DNA from: J061 sp003695725 [NCBI: Candidatus Schekmanbacteria bacterium]
Lineage (GTDB): Bacteria; Schekmanbacteria; GWA2-38-11
NCBI GenBank assembly: GCA_003695725.1
Contig: RFHX01000005.1
Span: 1 to 14,474 of the forward strand
Direction: 5' to 3'
Length of the DNA: 14,474 nucleotides
Below are positions 7,345 to 14,474 of this stretch, piece after piece. The first letter of the stretch is position 1. Each line of letters starts with the position of its first letter. Made by a program: the position numbers and the translations under genes. The notes under the pieces are model-generated. The model was not told the origin of the DNA. It ran no database searches and worked only from the letters and a program-made list of their open reading frames with translations.

Positions 7345-7658
7345 TGGTTATCTCCAAAGATTTTTTTATAGATATTCTCTCTGATATAAAAAAAAAGAGG
7401 CAGTTGCCAGAAAAAATATTCATTCAACAAATAGAGCTTCAAGATTGCTGATAAATTTCAGCAAAAACTCAACACGGTTTTTTTGGCACAGGATTTCATC
7501 AAACAGATAGACGAAATTATTTCTGAGGAAGATTAAAAAAGAGACCTTCAACTCAGAAAACAAGCGAAGGATAATGAATTTTCAATCAAATCATTAAAAT
7601 TTTCTCGAAAGACTATTCCGTTAACAATTCTCCCTCGTTTCAACAATAAATCTTGCCA
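7345..7658. other. 314-base spacer with weak coding traces
   Basis: No gene with a start and ribosome site is visible on either strand. On the plus strand an open frame without a start codon runs 7435-7536 and looks protein-like (LAQDFIKQIDEIISEED before TAA). After the TAA the same frame stays open to 7758, antisense to the next gene. A small hairpin, TTGCTGA-TAAATT-TCAGCAA, lies at 7445-7464 without a T-run on either side that would make it a terminator. The promoter of the leftward 82-residue gene must lie at its left end, but no convincing hexamers were found. Confidence 0.4.
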
Positions 7659-8087
7659 TTACCCTGATTTTCTGCCTGAGATGTCTTCTGCTTCAATGAC
7701 AAAGCTCATCGATTTTTCAGGGTTTTCCTTTACCATTGCAACTTGCTTGTCTATATAGGAAGAAGGTACTCCATATTTTTCTGCGGCAAGTTCAAGACTT
7801 TCCCTCAATTCATCTATATCTGTTACTTGCCTAATCTTACCCTCAACCAAAACAGAGCGCCATCCTCCCTTTCCTGCTCTCCATACACTAAAAGCGGCAT
7901 TGTTGTTCGATTTTATACATTCATACTTTCTTCCCGACGGCATTATGCCGATTCTTATGTTGCCATTATCATAGACAAACCAACAGACAACTCCATAGGG
8001 TCTATCACCATCAACTAAAAGAAGCGTACCAACTTTCTCTGAACTCATAAGGTCTTCAATCTCTTTGTGAGTCATTTCAACTGACAT
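7659..8087 (-). CDS. Pyridoxamine 5'-phosphate oxidase-related flavin-binding protein (NimA-like)
   Basis: Split-barrel FMN-binding family protein of 142 residues, resembling the NimA/PNPOx-related branch. The order is a short helix with THKEIEDLMSSEKVGTLL, then the PYGVVCWFVYDNGNIRIGI strands, the GRKYECIKSNNNAAF segment typical of NimA-like proteins, and SVLVEGKIRQVTD leading to a C-terminal helical and strand region. Family members reduce nitro-compounds, act on F420- or flavin-linked substrates, or simply bind FMN or haem; the specific role is unknown. An in-frame TTG lies three codons upstream, but GGGAGGT is 10 bases before the ATG at 8085-8087 and only 1 base before that TTG, so the ATG is chosen. 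It lies 29 bases downstream of the flavodoxin-fold reductase gene on the same strand, probably one operon of redox proteins. Confidence 0.82.
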   Translation of the reverse strand: MSVEMTHKEIEDLMSSEKVGTLLLVDGDRPYGVVCWFVYDNGNIRIGIMPSGRKYECIKSNNNAAFSVWRAGKGGWRSVLVEGKIRQVTDIDELRESLELAAEKYGVPSSYIDKQVAMVKENPEKSMSFVIEAEDISGRKSG

Positions 8088-8097
8088 AACTGCCAAT

Positions 8098-8104
8098 ACC
8101 TCCC
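8098..8104 (-). promoter_or_regulatory. Shine-Dalgarno deciding the PNPOx-like start
   Basis: Read leftward this is GGGAGGT, 10 bases before ATG 8085-8087 and too close to the upstream in-frame TTG at 8094-8096 to serve it. It fixes the 142-residue product. Confidence 0.75.
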
Positions 8105-8116
8105 AAATAAATTGTT

Positions 8117-9079
8117 TTATTTTTCTGTTATTACCTCTACCGTTTTTGCACCTGCTTGAAAAACTTTTTCCATTCCTTTCTCATCTTGCGTTACCACTCC
8201 TCTGCCATGCGCCCTGCCTCTGCATCCTGATGCAGAAATAGCAAAAAGAGTTTCTATTCCGCGAAGTCCCATCAACATCATCATTCCTTCCATATGGTCG
8301 CGGTATGTATGCTCTTCTGGCCAAGCCCAGCAGGTAATCAATGTGCCTGCCTTTCTGCCGCCAAATCTCTGCTTGTTGTATTTATTGCTCATACAATCCA
8401 AACGGTCCCAGAATGCTGCAGTTTGCGCTGATTCTCTTGCTGTGTAGATGGGATATCCAATCACAACGGCATCTGCTTCACAAAGTTTTTTGTAGATTTC
8501 CGTCATATCGTCCTTTATTGTGCAAAAAGTTTCAATAATAGTGCCATCGTTCTTTTCACGGCATTTCCTACAGCCAATGCAGTATGATATCTTTTTGAAA
8601 TGAAGGTAAATTTCTTCGCATATTGCACCCCTCGATTCCGCGCCTCTAAAAAACTCTTTGATTAAGAGGTCTGAATTTCCCTTCCTGCGAGGGCTCCCGC
8701 AGAGTGCAATAATCTTTGGTGTTGTTTTGGTTTTCCTTGTGATAAATTTCCTTCCCTGTATTGCGCGCTTGACCTTTATTTTAACCCACCTCTTCGATGT
8801 CTCCTTGTATCCTTCTATTCCGCTTCTTGCTATAGTCTGAAATTTTGATGGATTTGAAAGTTTGACAAAAAGGGGACTAAATCCTGAAGGCATTACTTCT
8901 TTTGCCGCATCAAAAATATCGTCAGAAGAAATTTCTTCTCTGCTCTCAAAAAATACATTTTTTTCTGCCTGTCTTAAAATTCTTTCTTTCCACAGAGGTT
9001 GAAGAATGGAAGGAGTGATTGAGATGATTGTGTTCAACATTTTTAACGCGTCTTGCGTCAAACTCAATTTTTTATTCAT
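8117..9079 (-). CDS. Flavodoxin-fold NAD(P)H-dependent FMN reductase with PCP_red-like N-terminal domain
   Basis: A 320-residue two-part protein. Residues about 20-70 (PLWKERILRQAEKN...ISSDDIFDAAKEVMP) resemble the small PCP_red helical domain first described in light-independent protochlorophyllide reductase, which also occurs alone in anaerobe redox proteins. Residues about 121-320 form an FMN-reductase/iron-sulfur-flavoprotein-like flavodoxin fold. The phosphate-binding loop is ALCGSPRRKGNSDLL, then come SYCIGCRKC and ADAVVIGYPIYTARESAQTAAFWDRLD. Cysteines 167, 170 and 173 are close, with Cys186 twelve residues on. That resembles, but does not clearly match, the Fe-S motif of iron-sulfur flavoproteins. 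A basic linker (RRxK-rich, about 95-118) joins the parts. ATG start with AGGGA 8 bases before it. It probably passes electrons from NAD(P)H or ferredoxin to an unknown acceptor. Likely operonic with the downstream PNPOx-like gene. Confidence 0.78.
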   Translation of the reverse strand: MNKKLSLTQDALKMLNTIISITPSILQPLWKERILRQAEKNVFFESREEISSDDIFDAAKEVMPSGFSPLFVKLSNPSKFQTIARSGIEGYKETSKRWVKIKVKRAIQGRKFITRKTKTTPKIIALCGSPRRKGNSDLLIKEFFRGAESRGAICEEIYLHFKKISYCIGCRKCREKNDGTIIETFCTIKDDMTEIYKKLCEADAVVIGYPIYTARESAQTAAFWDRLDCMSNKYNKQRFGGRKAGTLITCWAWPEEHTYRDHMEGMMMLMGLRGIETLFAISASGCRGRAHGRGVVTQDEKGMEKVFQAGAKTVEVITEK

Positions 9080-9110
9080 ATTCCAATTCCCTATCTTTAA
9101 TGAAATAACA

Positions 9111-9299
9111 ATGTTACCTCTTGATTTGCATCAGCTTTCATTAGGTCGATTCTGGAATCCGAGAATGAGTAATAAAATACAATGGAAAACAGAAGAAGAG
9201 TTTGAAGAGAAGACAAAAGGAACATATGTCCCACTGACAGAAAAAAAGGGCTTTTCATTTGCCTTGCCCATAGAATTCATATCCGCAAATCAAGACTAA
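9111..9299 (+). CDS. Possible 62-residue small protein, unknown function
   Basis: A rightward open frame in the 223-base gap between two leftward genes. From ATG 9111 it encodes 62 residues that look protein-like: a short hydrophobic start, then GRFWNPRMSNKIQWKTEEEF, a charged helix-like stretch, and FALPIEFISAN near the end. The opposite strand here reads as low-complexity Ser/Phe/Leu and is unlikely to be coding. Against the gene: there is no Shine-Dalgarno (only AATGAAATAAC before ATG), no recognised family, and short length. It would overlap the promoter region of the leftward reductase gene. It could be a remnant of a longer gene, since the frame stays open upstream. Confidence 0.35.
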   Translation: MLPLDLHQLSLGRFWNPRMSNKIQWKTEEEFEEKTKGTYVPLTEKKGFSFALPIEFISANQD

Positions 9300-9302
9300 T
9301 CC

Positions 9303-10493
9303 TTATATAGCGCCCTTTTCTTGCAATTCTTTTATCTTGTCTTCAGGATAATGCAGCAACTTTTGAAGAATTTCTTCATTGTGTTCGCCAAGAGTGGGCG
9401 GAGGATTGTATTCTTGCTTCATTCCTTCAATCTTTATTGGTGAACCAATAACTTTCACTTTTCCGCATTTTGTGTGGTTAACTTCTACAATCATCTCACG
9501 TGCTGCAACCTGTGGTTCTTCGAGGGCTTCAGCAATGGAGTTTACAGGCGCCCCGGGTATTCCCACTTCATAGAATTTCTTTACAAGTTCGCGACCACTT
9601 TTCTTCAGAAATGCTTCTTCAAGTATTGGTTCAAGCTCCTTGCGGTTTTTAGACCTCTTATCATTTCTGTCAAACCTGCTGTCTGTTGCAATATGAGGAA
9701 TATCGAGAAGTTCACAAAGTTTGACCCAAAAATTTTCGCCAAGAATTGCAACAACGATTTTGATGTCTTTTGTCTGATACATCTTGTAGGGCACAATATT
9801 TGGATGTCCCGTACCTTCAGGTTTTTTCTCCCTGATTCCTTCCAGCAGATATGGGGACTGATGGTAGCATAGGAGAGCAAGCTGTGTATCAAAAAGCCCT
9901 ATATCTATATGTCTTCCCTTGCCATCACGCTCCCGTGCATAAAGGGCAGCAAGGATGCCTGCCGCTCCGAAGAATGACCCACCAAGGTCTCCCATAGGAA
10001 CTCCCATTTTTGCAAGCATTCCGTCAGGTTCTCCTGTTATGCTTATTTCACCGCTTATCGCCTGCATAGTAAGGTCATAGCCGGGAATATCCCTGTAGGG
10101 TCCGTTGCTTCCAAATGCAGTGATGGAACAATAAATAATCCTCGGATTTACTTTCTTCATATCTTCATAGCCGATTTTCAGCTTGTCCGCTACACCAGCC
10201 CTATAGTTTTCGAGAATGACATCGGATACTTTTACAAGCTCTTTGAAAACCTCGAGACCTTCTTCCGTTTTGAGGTTCAAAGTCATACTCTTCTTGTTCC
10301 TGTTTATACTGATAAAATATCCACTTTCACCATCCTTGAAAGGTGGACCAAGTTTTCTTGAAGGGTCGCCTGAACCGGGTTGTTCAATCTTGATTACCTC
10401 TGCGCCCAAATCCCCAAGCATCATTGCGCAATAGGGTCCTGAAATCACTCGCGTCAAATCGAGCACTCTGATTCCTTTTAAAAGCTGCGTCAT
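9303..10493 (-). CDS. Class III (CaiB/BaiF) CoA-transferase
   Basis: Family III CoA-transferase of 396 residues, the typical length. These enzymes move CoA between a donor acyl-CoA and an acid through an aspartyl-CoA mixed anhydride. Some members are racemases instead. Visible signatures are IRVLDLTRVISGPYCAMMLGDLGAE at the N-terminus, IKIEQPGSGDPSR, NRNKKSMTLNLKT, DVILENYRAG, FGSNGPYRDIPGYDLTMQA, and GVPMGDLGG with Asp169 as the expected catalytic residue. ARERDGKGRHIDIGLFD follows, then the C-terminal PAPTLGEHNEEIL-like end (here PPTLGEHNEEIL). It follows the tetR gene by 9 bases with an AGGAG site inside the last codons of tetR, so the two form an operon. The partner acid is unknown; the TetR neighbour suggests it responds to an acyl-CoA or an aromatic or fatty acid. 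Confidence 0.92.
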   Translation of the reverse strand: MTQLLKGIRVLDLTRVISGPYCAMMLGDLGAEVIKIEQPGSGDPSRKLGPPFKDGESGYFISINRNKKSMTLNLKTEEGLEVFKELVKVSDVILENYRAGVADKLKIGYEDMKKVNPRIIYCSITAFGSNGPYRDIPGYDLTMQAISGEISITGEPDGMLAKMGVPMGDLGGSFFGAAGILAALYARERDGKGRHIDIGLFDTQLALLCYHQSPYLLEGIREKKPEGTGHPNIVPYKMYQTKDIKIVVAILGENFWVKLCELLDIPHIATDSRFDRNDKRSKNRKELEPILEEAFLKKSGRELVKKFYEVGIPGAPVNSIAEALEEPQVAAREMIVEVNHTKCGKVKVIGSPIKIEGMKQEYNPPPTLGEHNEEILQKLLHYPEDKIKELQEKGAI

Positions 10494-10503
10494 CGTTTTC
10501 TTC

Positions 10504-11094
10504 TCACTCCTTTTTTGTTTGCTTGATACCGTTAAAGATTAAATCATAAAATATATCAGCAATTTCGTCTGCCGTCAGTCGTCCATTCACTCTGTACCAT
10601 TTGAAAAGCCAATGGCACATTCCCATTATAGCTTTGGTAATAATTTTCACATCTAAATTTTCTCTAAATTCTCCTTTCTCTATACCTTCATAAATTATTT
10701 GAGACCATAATCTTTCATCTTCTCGTTGACCATTTCTGAGGATTTCCCTCTCTTCTTCAGGCAATTCTTCAAACTTTTCCTGGAAGAAGACAGTCATTTC
10801 CGTGTGATATTTCTCAAATGCCCTTATCCTCTCTCTTATTGCTTTTTTAAGTTTTTCAGAAGGCGCTGCATCACCTTGAACAATACTTTTGAGCTCCTCG
10901 GTTGTAGTTTTTAGAGGAACGATTCCTATTTTGAACAGAAGCTCATTTTTGTTTTTGATATAATAGTAAAGACTTCCCTTAAGTATTCCTACTTCTTTAG
11001 CCACATCTTCGATTGTAGCCCTTTGATACCCTTTTTCACGAAACACCTTCGCAGCTGCGTCCAGTATCTGTCTCTCTCTTTGAGACATAGTCAT
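10504..11094 (-). CDS. TetR/AcrR-family transcriptional regulator
   Basis: A 196-residue TetR-type repressor. The N-terminal DNA-binding domain is clear: ILDAAAKVFREKGYQRATIEDVAKEVGILKGSLYYYIKNKNELL, with the helix-turn-helix at about residues 27-46 ending in the typical SLYYYIKNK recognition and hinge. The remainder is a helical ligand-binding and dimerisation domain, Glu-rich in the middle (EKFEELPEEEREIL), ending GLIFNGI-like. The family binds palindromic operators and releases on ligand binding; the ligand here is unknown. As first gene of a leftward operon with a class III CoA-transferase, it likely senses an acyl-CoA or the corresponding acid and controls its own operon through the upstream inverted repeat. 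The start is ATG at 11092-11094 with GGGCGAG upstream; a second in-frame ATG two codons in is equally possible. Confidence 0.9.
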   Translation of the reverse strand: MTMSQRERQILDAAAKVFREKGYQRATIEDVAKEVGILKGSLYYYIKNKNELLFKIGIVPLKTTTEELKSIVQGDAAPSEKLKKAIRERIRAFEKYHTEMTVFFQEKFEELPEEEREILRNGQREDERLWSQIIYEGIEKGEFRENLDVKIITKAIMGMCHWLFKWYRVNGRLTADEIADIFYDLIFNGIKQTKKE

Positions 11095-11321
11095 AGTTTT
11101 CTCGCCCTGTTATCAAAGTAAAAATTTAAAGAGCAGTTTAATTATAAACCGTTGTTTTCTAAACCTTTATTTTACTGAATGTCAAGAATTTAAATTTTCC
11201 CCGCTCATCATCATAATCTAAAAAACCTTTCGACGGCTACACAATAGAATGCGAAAACAAGAGACCGCGAGAAATATGAAAAGAGCCATAATAAGACAAA
11301 AGGGACAACAGCTTCGATTTG
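11095..11321. other. Spacer between glgA end and tetR
   Basis: It holds the candidate TetR operator near its left end and otherwise AT-rich sequence. No hairpin with a T-run that could end the leftward glgA transcript was found. Nothing else is supported here. Confidence 0.5.
11136..11149. promoter_or_regulatory. Candidate TetR operator overlapping a -10 element
   Basis: GTTTA-ATTA-TAAAC is a perfect 5-base inverted repeat, 42 bases before the tetR start. Read leftward it contains TATAAT, so a protein bound there would block a promoter firing into tetR-caiB. No good -35 hexamer is seen at the right spacing, so this promoter is weak or regulator-dependent. Role inferred from position. Confidence 0.4.
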
Positions 11322-12803
11322 TCAAATAACTCCTTCAATCGCTAAAGCCGTCTTGTAGAGTTTGATATATTCTTCTGCCGACTTTCTCCACGAAAAATCG
11401 CAACGCATTGCGTTCTCGATTATTTTGTTCCATTCTGATGAGCTATAACAGTTAAGCGCTCTCTTTATGGCTGAAAAAAATTCCGAAGGCGTCAACTCCT
11501 CAAATTTAAAACCATTGCCCTGCTCCATATCTTTGTCAAAATCAATTATCGTATCATCGAGACCACCGGTTGCACGGACGATTGGGATTGTGCCGTATTT
11601 CAAACTATACATCTGGTTCAAACCGCAGGGCTCATAGCGTGATGGCATAAGAAAAAAATCGCAGCCTGCTTCTATGAGATGGGCAAGTTCGTTGTCAAAA
11701 CCGATTGTTACCGAGACAGCTCTTTTAAATTCCGATGCCCTCTTTCTAAGGGCTTCTTCGTATCGAGCTTCACCTGTTCCCAAAACAACAACTTGGCCAC
11801 CTGCATCCACGATTTCAGGAATCGTTTCAGCTAAAATATCGATACCTTTTTGATATGCAAGACGCGAAACTATACCGAGTAGCGGTATCTCTGGTGAAAT
11901 ATCAAGTTTGGAGTTTTTTTGAAGGACCTCCTTGCATTTCTTTTTTCCTTCTAATTTTTCAGCACTATAATTGAAGGGTATGAGTTTGTCCGTTTCAGGA
12001 TTCCACTGCGAATAGTCAACGCCATTTAATATTCCAAATACCGTCTTCGACCTATTCTTCAAAATATTCTCCATTCCACAGCCAAACTCAGGAGTCTGTA
12101 TCTCCTTGCTGTATTTGCGGCTCACTGTGTTCACCACTGTTGAAAATATCAATCCACCTTTGAGGAAGCTATAACTGTCATAATGTTTGAGGGCTTCTTC
12201 GGTAAGATATTCGGGAGGAATGTTCAGAGGAGAAATCTGTTCAAAAGAGAAATTACCCTGATAAGCAAGGTTATGGACTGTGAGACATACTGCCGTGTTC
12301 TTGAAATTGTCATCGTCTGAAAAGGTTGTCTTCAGAAAAATTGGAACAAGTGATGTCTGCCAATCGTTGCAGTGGATTATATGTGGATGTAATTCGATCT
12401 GCTTCATATAGTAGAGACTTGCAAGAGAAAAGAAGGAAAACCTCTGTGCATTGTCAGGATAATCTCCATTTGGTGTTACATACAATCCTTCTCTGTCATA
12501 GTATTCATCATTTTCAATGAGAATTATATCGACATAATCAGAAAGTTTTCCGCGCATAAAACCTGCAGTGGTTCTTTTGCCGCAAAAATCAAAGGATATC
12601 TCACATTCTTTTGAGATCTCATTTCTGCTCTCCTTTGCTTCTCTGTACGCAGGCATAAACACTAAAATTTCACCAACACCTGCTCTTTTCAATTCAACGG
12701 GCAATGTTCCGCTTACATCTGCAAGACCGCCTGTTTTTGCATAGGGAACGACTTCCGATGAAAGAAAAGCAACTTTCAATTTTTTCCGATCAATATCACC
12801 CAT
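11322..12803 (-). CDS. glgA: Glycogen/starch synthase, GT5 family
   Basis: Glycogen synthase of 493 residues, normal for bacterial GlgA. It transfers glucose, usually from ADP-glucose, to the non-reducing end of an alpha-1,4-glucan, inverting nothing (retaining GT-B fold). The diagnostic N-terminus KVAFLSSEVVPYAKTGGLADV carries the KTGGL nucleotide-sugar motif at residues 23-27. Also visible are HIIHCNDWQTSLVP, TVHNLAYQG, ILNGVDYSQWNPETD, the GIVSRLAYQKGIDIL hinge to the second domain, MPSRYEPCGLNQMYSLKYGT with the conserved Glu, and VRATGGLDDTI. ATG start with AGAGG 9 bases upstream. It is a single leftward gene; the other glycogen genes are not in the window. A sigma-70-type promoter precedes it at 12845-12873. 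The identification is secure; the sugar donor is inferred from the family. Confidence 0.95.
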   Translation of the reverse strand: MGDIDRKKLKVAFLSSEVVPYAKTGGLADVSGTLPVELKRAGVGEILVFMPAYREAKESRNEISKECEISFDFCGKRTTAGFMRGKLSDYVDIILIENDEYYDREGLYVTPNGDYPDNAQRFSFFSLASLYYMKQIELHPHIIHCNDWQTSLVPIFLKTTFSDDDNFKNTAVCLTVHNLAYQGNFSFEQISPLNIPPEYLTEEALKHYDSYSFLKGGLIFSTVVNTVSRKYSKEIQTPEFGCGMENILKNRSKTVFGILNGVDYSQWNPETDKLIPFNYSAEKLEGKKKCKEVLQKNSKLDISPEIPLLGIVSRLAYQKGIDILAETIPEIVDAGGQVVVLGTGEARYEEALRKRASEFKRAVSVTIGFDNELAHLIEAGCDFFLMPSRYEPCGLNQMYSLKYGTIPIVRATGGLDDTIIDFDKDMEQGNGFKFEELTPSEFFSAIKRALNCYSSSEWNKIIENAMRCDFSWRKSAEEYIKLYKTALAIEGVI

Positions 12804-12844
12804 CTGCTTAATCCTCTTCTTCTTAACACAAAAACTTTTTTTTG

Positions 12845-12873
12845 ATTCTATCTAGAAAAGTTATGATGGTCAA
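12845..12873 (-). promoter_or_regulatory. Sigma-70-type promoter for glgA
   Basis: Read leftward: TTGACC at 12873-12868, a 17-base spacer, and TAGAAT at 12850-12845, each hexamer matching consensus at five of six positions. The expected start is near 12838, giving a leader of about 35 bases before the glgA ATG. Confidence 0.6.
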
Positions 12874-12921
12874 AGTAATTAATTCAGTGGCAGGAAATGA
12901 ACTCGAACTCTTTACGATTTG

Positions 12922-12951
12922 TTGACTCGAAGCAATAGTTGACATTACAAT
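12922..12951 (+). promoter_or_regulatory. Candidate promoter for murJ giving a near-leaderless message
   Basis: TTGACT at 12922-12927, an 18-base spacer, and TACAAT at 12946-12951, each five of six to consensus. Transcription would begin about 12958, at or just before the murJ ATG at 12960, which itself has no Shine-Dalgarno. Two further TTGACA hexamers (12939, 12951) lie too close to the ATG to act as -35 elements for it. Confidence 0.4.
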
Positions 12952-12959
12952 TGACAGCT

Positions 12960-14474
12960 ATGAGTGAAACGAAAAAGATGGCAGGCGCAATTTTCATAAT
13001 TTCTGCCCTGACTTTGCTTTCAAGAATAGTTGGTTTTGGAAGAGAGATAATCCTTGCCAACTATTTTGGAATAAGTGAGATCAGAGGAGCTTTCACTGTT
13101 GCCTTCAAAATACCAAATCTTTTACGAACGCTTCTTACCGAAACAGCTATCAGCGCAGCATTCATTCCGGTTTTTACCGAATTGTTGTCCAAGGGTAATG
13201 ACGATGAGGCATTCAGTGTGGCATCCACTATAATCAATTTTTTTGCAATACTGCTCACAATCGTCATAGCTATATGTTGTATTTTTATGCCTGCAGTAAT
13301 TTCAATATGCGCTCCCGGATTTCGCAGCAATGAAGAGCTCTTTCAACACACGGTGCGCCTTTCGTTTATAATTTTTCCAACAATAATCTTCCTTGCCGTA
13401 AGTGGTGTAATAATTGGAATGCTCAATTCTTTCAATCACTTCACAGCGCCTGCCGCTGGTCCTGTGCTTTGGAATATTGTGATAATTTCAATGATTATCC
13501 TTTTTCAGAACAAAATTGGAATATACTCGGCTGCGTGGGGAATATTGATTGGGACAGCGGCACAGTTTTCTGTACTTCTTCTACCATTCAAAAGACTTAA
13601 AATCCGGTACAAGCCAATAATCAAATTGAAAGATGAAAATGTAAGAAGGATATTCAGACTAATACTGCCTGTTTCTATCACATTGGGAATAGTCAATCTA
13701 AATGTCTTCGTAGATACAATTTTTGCATCATATCTCGGACCGCGAAGTATTGCGGCAATAGATTCTGCATTCAGAATATTTCATCTTCCAATGGCAATAT
13801 TTGCAATAGCAATTGGCACAGCGCTATTTCCTATGCTTTCAAGATTCTCAGTAGATGATGATGAGAAGTTCAAAAAAACACTTCAATCTGGGATTGGTCA
13901 AATTTTTTATCTTACGATTCCATGTTCCATCATCTTTTTCATTATGTCTGTGCCTATTGTCAAATTGGTATTTGAGCGTGGAAGCTTTTCAGAATCTGAT
14001 ACTGTCTTTGTTGCTGACGCTCTTACCTTCTTTGCTGTAGGACTTCCTTTCACAAGCGCAAATACTCTTCTCAATAGAGGTTTCTACAGCCTCAAAAAGA
14101 ACTGGGCGCCTGCTTATGTCGGGATATTCAACATAGCACTCAATGCTTTTCTTGACTGGATTTTTATGAAAAGATGGGGACATGCTGGTATTTGTCTCTC
14201 TACCTCAATGGTCTCAATGTTCAACTTTATTGCCCTAACTACAATAATGAAAAAGACAACGAACATCAATATCTCTGCCATTGCTGTATCACTTTTCAAA
14301 ATATCTGTTGCATCACTACCGGTCGGACTTTTATCATTTTATATTTTCAGTTTATTTATCGATAGCTCAAGAGGAATATTATTTGGACCAATACTTCTAT
14401 TGTCTCTCATTATTCCATCTTCACTATATATCCTTATAACAACTTTTTTAAAGATTGATGAATCAGAAATAACA
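12960..14474 (+). CDS. murJ: Lipid II flippase MurJ/MviN homologue, 3' end cut by window
   Basis: Open from ATG 12960 to the window end without a stop: 505 residues seen, so only a few are missing if the length is typical (about 510-525). It is a MOP-superfamily membrane protein with about fourteen helices. MurJ carries lipid II across the inner membrane for peptidoglycan synthesis. Signatures include LLSRIVGFGREIILANYFG, AFTVAFKIPNLLRTLLTE, AAFIPVFTELL, and LPMAIFAIAIGTALFP in the second half. The arginines matching E. coli R18, R24, R52 and R270 are present (Arg22, Arg28, Arg56, Arg272). The acidic partners D39 and D269 are replaced by Gly43 and Phe271. No Shine-Dalgarno is seen; in-frame TTG codons at 12939 and 12951 are alternative starts. 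It is divergent from glgA. A paralogue flipping another undecaprenyl-linked glycan is the main alternative. Confidence 0.87.
   Translation, partial: MSETKKMAGAIFIISALTLLSRIVGFGREIILANYFGISEIRGAFTVAFKIPNLLRTLLTETAISAAFIPVFTELLSKGNDDEAFSVASTIINFFAILLTIVIAICCIFMPAVISICAPGFRSNEELFQHTVRLSFIIFPTIIFLAVSGVIIGMLNSFNHFTAPAAGPVLWNIVIISMIILFQNKIGIYSAAWGILIGTAAQFSVLLLPFKRLKIRYKPIIKLKDENVRRIFRLILPVSITLGIVNLNVFVDTIFASYLGPRSIAAIDSAFRIFHLPMAIFAIAIGTALFPMLSRFSVDDDEKFKKTLQSGIGQIFYLTIPCSIIFFIMSVPIVKLVFERGSFSESDTVFVADALTFFAVGLPFTSANTLLNRGFYSLKKNWAPAYVGIFNIALNAFLDWIFMKRWGHAGICLSTSMVSMFNFIALTTIMKKTTNINISAIAVSLFKISVASLPVGLLSFYIFSLFIDSSRGILFGPILLLSLIIPSSLYILITTFLKIDESEIT

Noticed and set aside
7445-7464. Hairpin TTGCTGA/TCAGCAA as a terminator
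   Set aside because: No T-run follows it in either direction and no gene ends nearby.
11249-11329. 26-residue basic rightward frame at the end of glgA
   Set aside because: No Shine-Dalgarno, very short, overlaps the glgA stop, and no supporting context.

Overview
This is an AT-rich bacterial window that reads as chromosomal, with no rRNA, tRNA, insertion sequence or phage gene. MurJ, an ADP-glucose-type glycogen synthase, a TetR regulator with a class III CoA-transferase, and flavin enzymes suit an anaerobic or facultative bacterium, possibly an uncultivated lineage. The sequence alone does not fix the phylum.

The left end (about 1-3630) is a compact CRISPR adaptation operon read leftward. 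It runs from a 630-residue TPR + primase-polymerase protein (CAPP-like, archaeo-eukaryotic primase fold with a cysteine-bearing PriL-like tail) to cas1 and then cas2, with gaps of 17 and 1 bases. No interference gene (Cas10, Cas7, Cas5, Cas3, Cas9) is visible, and the 11 kb to the right is housekeeping or accessory metabolism. A CRISPR array, and any effector genes, would have to lie left of base 1. The AT-rich tail beyond cas2 could be leader sequence but holds no CRISPR repeat. The primase-polymerase is the most notable gene here. It probably makes or processes DNA (perhaps from RNA-derived or single-stranded material) for Cas1-Cas2 to integrate.

The middle (3633-7344) holds a leftward pair, an atypical SDR and an LPG-synthase-type membrane protein 3 bases apart. 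A rightward MATE transporter diverges from that pair and converges on a small unknown leftward gene. Between 7345 and 9302 lie a NimA/PNPOx-like flavin protein and a flavodoxin-fold reductase with a PCP_red-like N-terminus, both leftward, plus spacers with weak coding traces.

The right part (9303-14474) holds a leftward tetR-caiB-type pair, leftward glgA, and rightward murJ cut by the window edge. The glgA-murJ spacer carries a good sigma-70-type promoter for glgA and a second candidate that would give murJ an almost leaderless message. This MurJ keeps the functionally important arginines but lacks two acidic residues known from E. coli MurJ.
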